Assembly: GCA_958298945.1 (NCBI GenBank)
Contig: OY282609.1
Coordinates: 53,912,220-53,976,219, forward strand
Origin: Atherix ibis
Taxonomy: Eukaryota > Arthropoda > Insecta > Diptera > Athericidae
Direction of reading: 5' to 3'
Length of the DNA: 64,000 nucleotides
The position numbers and the translations under genes are program-made. Shown one piece after another: positions 58,246 to 64,000 of the stretch (within the stretch, counting starts at the first letter, position 1; each line of letters begins with the position of its first letter). A model generated the notes under the pieces. That model did not search any database. It was given only the letters and a program-made list of their open reading frames with translations, and was not told the origin of the DNA.

Positions 58246-58882
58246 TTTATTTCAGAAAATTAAGTGTTTTATAAAGAATTATCAGAAATTCGACGAAATT
58301 AGGAAATCGGAAATTTCTTTCTTTCGGTAAGTTGACTTACTAAACAAAATAACAAAAATTTAGTTTGTGATGTGCCTAAATGCCTTCTAGTGATTTATTT
58401 TATATTATTTTATTTATTTCATTATATATCATTTACTAAAACAGAATTATAAAGTGGAAGAAGAGCATATAAAAATATAAATTGCAATTTATTTGATTAT
58501 ATCACATATAAAAATCCATTTAAAAAAATGCAAAATCAATTAAATGAGAGAATGTGTGATCTTATGTTGGAAATTAAAACCACACTGCAACTTAGTAAAT
58601 ACAAATTTTAATGTTTAAACTACAATCATTTGTAGATATTGAAAGTTTCTTTATAATATAAATGTGTATTTCTGAATTGAAATGGTAATTTAAATACACC
58701 ACCTGCTGTCGAACACTTTCAAAAGGATACTTTTTAAGAAGCCAAAGGACTTGTTGTACGCTATCAAACTGTTTGATGTGTCTTCTTCTTCTAAAGTTGA
58801 CAGACATTCTTCGCAACACAAAAAATTCTCAAATAGTATTCGTTATTTTTAAATTTACCTGCTGCGGTTTTTTTAGCTAATC
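58246..58882. other. AT-rich noncoding stretch
   Basis: Nothing recognised. A 75-codon minus frame at 58819-58592 begins MLRRMSVNFRRRRHIKQFDS and has no known motif. Confidence 0.5.
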
Positions 58883-59130
58883 TTAAAGTGCAAAAATATT
58901 AAAGAAATAAGAATGGTTATTTTCTCCTATTGTAACCTCGCTCCTTTGCCTTCTATTGAAACCGGTTCCCACCATAGAACGAGGTGAATAGACGGACAGA
59001 CGCCGGCCGCGTTCCGGTCGTTTCAAATCGACTTTCGTTAAATTCGATTCAATTTCAACGCACGACGACACCACCGAAGTGTACTCGTTTATGTTCGGAC
59101 TTTTGATCAGAAATTTTTACTAACTGATCA
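58883..59130 (-). CDS. Candidate minus-strand exon, unknown product
   Basis: The minus-strand frame opens after a TAA near 59130 and runs about 80 codons to 58883. It includes KSPNINEYTSVV, SCVEIESNLTKVDLKRPERG, RRLSVYSPRSMVG and TGFNRRQRSEVTIGEN. Composition is balanced and GC-richer than any neighbouring frame. The last residues (HSYFFNIFAL) revert to AT-rich code, so a real exon would probably end near GCGAGGTTACAAT at about 58937, a weak donor. Upstream, GATCAGTTAGT near 59125 resembles an initiator. No family recognised. Start codon, splice sites and product are unknown. Confidence 0.3.
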
Positions 59131-59510
59131 CAAAATCGCCTATCCTAAAGCTAGTAGGTTAGTTAGAGTAGTATGGGTGGTTTTAGTAGCCAAACCTACG
59201 TTTGGATGTGCATACACAAAGCAATTGGCAAAAACAAAATTCTAATCCAACTCAGGTACACCAGCGGCTGACAACCTTGATGATTTTTGGTAAATTCGAA
59301 AAGATAAATTCCTTTTTTACTCGCACATATATTTAATAATAAAAAATTTTTTTATATTATTTTAATTATTCTATCAAATTTTGTTTTATTACACATTCGA
59401 GAAAAAAATTTCCACAATTCCCTTTTAGTCACCTTTTTTCTTTTAATGAAAAATTTCCACAATTTTTCTTCACCTTTTTTCTTTTAATGACAAAAACAAA
59501 AAATAACACC
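59131..59510. other. Noncoding stretch
   Basis: Nothing recognised. Mixed at 59150-59290, then A/T-rich. Confidence 0.5.
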
Positions 59511-59660
59511 TACGAGGTCTGTTTAAAAAGTAACGCTTTTTTTTGTGGCGTTATGTTGGTACTCATGTCTCTCAATTATGCCGACAAGTTCGGCCATTTT
59601 GAATGTTCAGTTAATTTTTGACAGCTGCTTTGCTTGCACGTGTTTTGGCTCGTCTCCGAT
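59511..59660 (+). mobile_element. Solo 5' end of a CGAGGTCTG-type mariner
   Basis: Plus strand: TACGAGGTCTGTTTAAAAAG, GGCGTTATGTTGGTACTCAT, CCGACAAGTTCGGCCATTTT, and CTTTGCTTGCACGTGTTTTG. It ends near GGCTCG, close to where the 10.1-kb copy breaks. Part of the leader after the end repeat (the CGCGGGTTACG region) is missing. A plus-strand frame at 59545-59793 is only read-through. Confidence 0.85.
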
Positions 59661-59679
59661 TTTTGATTATTCATCAAAA

Positions 59680-60095
59680 AATTTCAAAAATATTAATTTA
59701 GACTTCATAAAAGTATATTCAGTGCTTAAAAGAAATATATTTAGACCTCAAAAAGAAGCAACTTTAGACCTCAAGAATCATCTCCGATCTTAAATTGGCA
59801 TTCAGACTCAAAAAAATCATTTTAGATCATAAAAAACAATTCCAATCCAAAAATATTATTTCAGACCACAAACGAGTTATTTCAAACATAAAAAATGATC
59901 TTTTTAGACCTCAAGTATCACGTCAGATCACCTTTAATTCAGATCTTCAAAAAATACATTTGGACCTTTGAAGAGTTCATTCAAACTTTACCATAATTAT
60001 TTGAGACCTTAGAAAAAGGATGTACATCTCACGAATTATTTCAGATCCTTATCAATAAAAAGAAATATTTTAAACTTCAAAAACATGATTTTAGT
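59680..60095. repeat. Degenerate short tandem repeat with TTTCAGACCTCAAAAA words
   Basis: Variants such as TTTAGACCTCAAAAAGAAG, TTTTAGATCATAAAAAACAA, TTTCAGACCACAAACGAG and TTTGGACCTTTGAAGAG recur about every 25-35 bases. Heavily diverged. Confidence 0.7.
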
Positions 60096-60099
60096 CTAA

Positions 60100-60455
60100 A
60101 TTACACGTTCTGGGAACTTTTTGTTCAATAAACAGCTAAAATTTATTGTGCTGTGTAAGCTTGAAGCGCTGTCTGATTGAAACTCTATGTGATTCATCAA
60201 GTTTAGGCCCAAGGAAAAAAATTGAGACATCAAACGTTCATAGTGATTAGAATTTGCCGAACATTTAAAAAAAAAAGTAAAAAAGTTGGGCTTGCAAGAC
60301 CACGTTGCACCTAAAGACTGTAACCGACAATCATTTGTTGGCATAAACAACCTTATAGATGATAATTTTGCTTATTAGAGTATCGATCAAGCAAAAAATA
60401 TGCCTCATCGCTGAGGAAAATTTTGTTATTTGGCGCCTGCAGCGTGGCTAGGACA
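60100..60455 (-). pseudogene. Tc1/mariner transposase remnant, minus strand
   Basis: Minus strand from about 60430: NNKIFLSDEAYFLLDRYSNK and QNYHL hold the first catalytic Asp (SDEAYF). After a frame break comes SNHYERLMSQFFSLGLNLMN, then HIEFQSDSASSLHSTINF. That last segment corresponds to the WFQQDGAT-HT stretch, with the second Asp apparently kept as SDSA. It ends in CLLNKKFPERVI at 60106. The third acidic region is lost. The FPERVI words match those in the 42.7-44.1 kb tandem units, suggesting one family. No inverted ends found. Confidence 0.78.
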
Positions 60456-62878
60456 GAACCATTTTTTTACTATTTTACCAGCCCTGCTCAGTGGTTAAGT
60501 GATCCATAATATAAAAAATGGCAGACTTTGAGCTCAGCAAATTCAACTTTGGATGATAAAAATATTCGCCATCAGACATACGTGTATGAGAGAGCTTTAC
60601 TTTGCGAACCAAAAAATGGATAACACTGTAGATAAGTTTTGTGGTTTATTTACAAAAAAAAAACTGAATTATAAAAAAAACAGTTACTTAGAGGATAAAT
60701 TATACTAAAAAAAATAGTAACGTTTTTATAGAAAATTAAAAATTTCGTAAACGAGAGTCAAAGTTTCTGATCAGAAATTAATTTCTTCGTCAAAAAATAT
60801 TTTTTAATTAATTTTTCTAAAAATACGTTTTAATGGAACTTTTTTGGACCACCTAAAAAAATATGGACATTTTTTTATTAAAAATGCAAAATTTTCATTA
60901 AAAAAAAAAAAACAAAACAAAAATGGGAAAATGGACCGCCACTAATTTTTAAATTAAAAAAAAATGCAAATTTAGAAAAAGTACAAATTTTTTCACAATT
61001 GAAGATTAAATTTTCTTTTTAATTTCCGTTTTTTTTCTTTCTAATTTTAATGAATTCTCGTAAATAATTTTCTTCGAAAATAGAGCATCACAAAATTCGG
61101 GAAAAAAAAGAATTGTTAAAATTAAGGTGGGGAGCTCTTAGCACATGGTCTAAAAGTTCAGAAAACAAACAGGAATAATAGTGGACCGTACAAAAACCAA
61201 GTAAAAAATATCAACACACACAAATACTATTTATTGGATAACTTGATGGGGGCACTTAGGACGCACACATCGGACATCGGACTCTGGTCTCTCTCTCTCT
61301 CCCTCTTCCTTTCTTCCAGTGTAAAGTCGAAGACATTTTTGCCTTCTGCTCTTAGAAGAGTGAGGTGTGTAATAAGCACAAAAAATCAGTCCTTTTTGCG
61401 CAAACCTTTTTTTTTTTTTTTTGTTATGTTAACAAATTGGCGGAAATTGTTTTTAAAAAAAGGAAGTTAGTGGTGTCGACCCCTTTTTCCTCTTTTTTTC
61501 CTTCTTTGCCTGTTTTAATTAATTAATAAAAGAGTTATCCTGATTTTTTTTGCTTAATAATTTATTCGCATTTTTTTGTGCGTTTGTGTCATACTTTAAT
61601 TAATATTAAAACAGGAAATTAAAAGTTATTCTATGTGCTGGAGGAAAGGGACTGGGGGGTGGTGTATTGTTGTTATAATTTTAGAAGGATTTCCTTCTTT
61701 TTTTGTTGCTCCATTTGAAAATGATAATGTGAATATTTTTTTTTGGGGATTTTTATCTTTTCATAATGTTCTTTTTTGTTTGTATTTTTAGGGGAGAATA
61801 TTTTTTCGGGAGTGAGGGGGGGAGGGGAGGCGTTTGTAAGGTGAGTCTGTTTTGAAATTTTTAACAATATAAAAATCCATAATTTGGTATTCTTTGTTGT
61901 TTTATTTTTATTTTATTCACAAAGAAACTTTTAGATCAAGAGAGTAAGTAATTAGACTGCGCTACTCTTGGAAACCTACGTAAAATTATTGAAAAAAAAA
62001 AGAAACACAACATTTAGAGGGGGGGGGGGGGGGGAGTGGGTTTTAAGGTGAAAAAATTCTAACGCGAATTGAAATTTGGTATTTTTTCGGTTGACCAGTC
62101 AAAGGATAGAACTGAAATAAGGGAGATAAATGAAAATGCATCGAGTTGTTTTTTGTACAAAAATAGGTTGCCTTCAACCACCCCTCCGTCTCCTTCAATG
62201 GTAGAATATTTTAATAAAATACAACAAAAACTCCAGTTTTAATGGAGAAAAATTTGAATCGTTTTTGGAAGAGAAAAATATTTTACAAAATAAAGTGAAG
62301 TGAAAAAAGTGAACACACAAATAATATACCAGACAATATAATGAAAATATAAAATGGGGTTGTTTTTTTCCCACCTCTTTAAATAGTGGGGAAAAATTTC
62401 GAAATGTGAATAAATTTTACTTTTGAACGCATACACCCCCTCTCTTCCCTCTTCTACCCCCTCCAATAATATGGAAGTCTATAAAAATGTGCGCCCTCTT
62501 TTCTTTTTTTGTTGGACATAAATAATACACGCTATAAATCGAGAAAGAAAAAAATATTCAAAACGGATATGAATAAATAGGAACTTGTTGTCCGTCCCTT
62601 CGTAAGGAACGACAGGACAAAGAGGCCATAACAAGTTTTTATAGAGTTTATCGAAACACCATATCCGCCTTAATAATAATAATAATAATAGATTTATCTG
62701 AATAATAATAAAGACATAAATCTAATCGAATCTATTTGGTATGTGGACATAGTCATGTGATGTAGGAGGAAGGAAGGAGCCTGCCTTAGGTCTAATCGTA
62801 CATGAAGCAGAAATCTGAAGTGTCTTGTTATTTGGTATCCATTCACTGAATAATAATAAAATTCACATTTTCTAAAGA
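60456..62878. other. AT-rich noncoding stretch with simple tracts
   Basis: No gene recognised. Contains TCTCTCTCTCTCTC near 61290, GGGGGAGGGGAGG near 61818, a 16-base poly-G at 62019-62034 and an AAT microsatellite near 62672. A mixed patch at 61230-61390 has a 78-codon frame without motifs. Confidence 0.55.
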
Positions 62879-63124
62879 ATGGATTCTAACAATTTATCAC
62901 CATCGGCAGCAACAACAACAACCCCTTTGCTAAATTCAATTCTCCCCCATCGTCAGGATATCTATCACATATCAAATTTGTTTATCAGAAAAAAAGGAGA
63001 AAATCTTTTCTTCTTCTTTTTCTGCCCTCGTGTTTTGAGGAAGCAATCCATTATCTTAATTACCTTTAGTATAAAACCGATAACAAAAATACTATCTTAC
63101 CACCACTATTTGTTATGTGGCTGA
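62879..63124 (+). CDS. Candidate short ORF or first coding exon, unknown product
   Basis: ATG at 62879 in AAGAATGG. The first 40 residues, MDSNNLSPSAATTTTPLLNS then ILPHRQDIYHIS, have balanced Ser/Thr/Ala-rich composition as in disordered protein starts. The second half turns into Phe/Ile/Lys code over a TTTTCTTCTTCTTTTTCTG pyrimidine tract. If real, only the first part would be exon. No family recognised. Confidence 0.2.
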   Translation: MDSNNLSPSAATTTTPLLNSILPHRQDIYHISNLFIRKKGENLFFFFFCPRVLRKQSIILITFSIKPITKILSYHHYLLCG

Positions 63125-63949
63125 GCAAAATAAGGTAACGAAGGGTAGTAGGAGTGGAAGTGGAAGAATAATTTTTATTAACATAAAATTTACTTTTAGA
63201 TCAGCTTGGATGGATGGCGGGCGTACGAAAGGGAAATTATTTTGAGTTATTTTACGAGCGAAATTAGTTTTTTTTTTAAATGAACCGGAAAATAATTTTT
63301 AAACAAAAATTAAATAGAAATTTTTTTTTATTACAAAATAGAAAGTAGCGATTTTTTTTAAATAACATTTTTAAAGCGTAATTTTTCCAAAAAATTTCAT
63401 TAAAAATTCATATTTTTGATTAGTTCAGTTCTTAATCTTTTCAGTAAGAACAAAATTTTTCCACCACCATAACTAAGAAGATAGACTAAAATTATTGTTA
63501 GAAAAAATCCAACATTTGTGAGACCTTAACAACCTCACCTAATTTAATTAATAGTCAAGTAAAAATACAACGGTCTTGAACGTCCTCTTTTTATAGAATC
63601 TATCAAAATCTTAAAATTATTTTGAATTACCCTAAATTAATTTCTGCGTGGAACTACAATATGTCTCGAAATACGATGAATTAAATTGGACATACTGCTT
63701 GTTATTAATGATATTTTTTTTAGCTATTCTGTGACATTGAGTTTATTGTCACTCACATATCATATGAATGCCACTTGATCACATGTAACTTCGCTCTGAG
63801 ATACCTTCAAAAAGCCACCTTTTTAATCTTTCATTAACTTACATAAAAAATGTTTTTAAAAAAACTTTCGCTATTCTATTCTACTAACTAAAGATCAGTC
63901 TCGTCAAATGGTCTCATTGTCAAGGCGTTATAAATCGGATTCTGGGACA
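63125..63949. other. AT-rich noncoding stretch
   Basis: Nothing recognised. Confidence 0.6.
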
Positions 63950-64000
63950 TACGAGGTCTGTTCAAAAAGTATTGCGAATTTTGAATTTCCGCGGGTTACG
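63950..64000 (+). mobile_element. 5' end of a CGAGGTCTG-type mariner, cut by window edge
   Basis: TACGAGGTCTGTTCAAAAAG followed by GAATTTTGAATTTCCGCGGG up to the last base. It is the fifth copy of this end in the window and may continue into a longer element outside. Confidence 0.88.

Noticed and set aside
1..64000. tRNA or rRNA genes
   Set aside because: I scanned for GGTTCGAATCC-type boxes and found only isolated partial matches (for example near 55433) without a paired A box or cloverleaf.

Overview
This window looks like AT-rich nuclear DNA from an insect, probably a dipteran. The clues are several degraded Tc1/mariner families, fragments of jockey/I-type non-LTR retrotransposons, CAA/CAG-rich low-complexity tracts, and no bacterial-style coding. 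I found no intact protein-coding gene. Nearly every long open frame is either transposon debris or a by-product of A/T-rich repeats. The window is therefore intergenic, or intron of a very large gene. A few GC-richer islands could be promoters, 5' exons or short coding exons. Boundaries of repeats and fragments were set by eye and may be off by tens of bases.

Layout, 1-16 kb: a TATAAAA-rich tandem repeat (1-620), a CACGCACG minisatellite (3.77-4.69 kb), a 167-bp tandem duplication (5.66-6.0 kb), a nearly complete but dead Tc1/mariner element with both inverted ends (6140-7362), a 3'-truncated mariner followed by a 58-bp end-to-end miniature (8919-9824), a solo mariner 5' end (10.1-10.3 kb), a reverse-transcriptase remnant (10.9-11.2 kb) and a candidate promoter/first exon (14.3-15.05 kb).

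15-32 kb: three arrays of one dispersed tandem family built on the word TGGTATAAAA (15.4, 19.2 and 25.6 kb; the last two share downstream flanks), a two-level tandem array (22.4-23.6 kb), GC-richer islands at 16.1-17.2, 24.3-25.2 and 27.5-28.0 kb, a Tc1/mariner transposase remnant (28.2-28.6 kb) and a second solo mariner end (31.7-31.8 kb).

32-50 kb: a 412-bp repeat carrying a long hairpin (copy A), joined to a chimeric mariner whose middle is replaced by an inverted piece of another transposase; a CpG-rich regulatory-looking stretch (34.7-36.2 kb); and a succession of unrelated tandem arrays (36.5-38.8, 39.5-41.2, 42.7-44.7, 45.9-46.4 and 47.6-48.6 kb). The 42.7-44.7 kb array has a Tc1/mariner transposase fragment inside every unit.

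49-64 kb: the C-terminal part of a non-LTR retrotransposon with an RNase H domain (49.4-50.5 kb), copy B of the hairpin repeat (51.6-52.0 kb), a 732-bp internally deleted mariner with both ends intact (52290-53021), a poly-C-containing tandem array (53.45-54.33 kb), a regular 126-bp satellite (57.36-58.25 kb), a possible minus-strand exon (58.9-59.1 kb), two more mariner 5' ends (59.5 kb and the right edge) and a minus-strand Tc1/mariner remnant (60.1-60.45 kb).

No functional pathway is encoded here. The biology worth following is repeat biology: transposase sequence absorbed into tandem DNA, gap-repair-like chimeras, a hairpin repeat of unknown class, and about fifteen independent tandem arrays in 64 kb.
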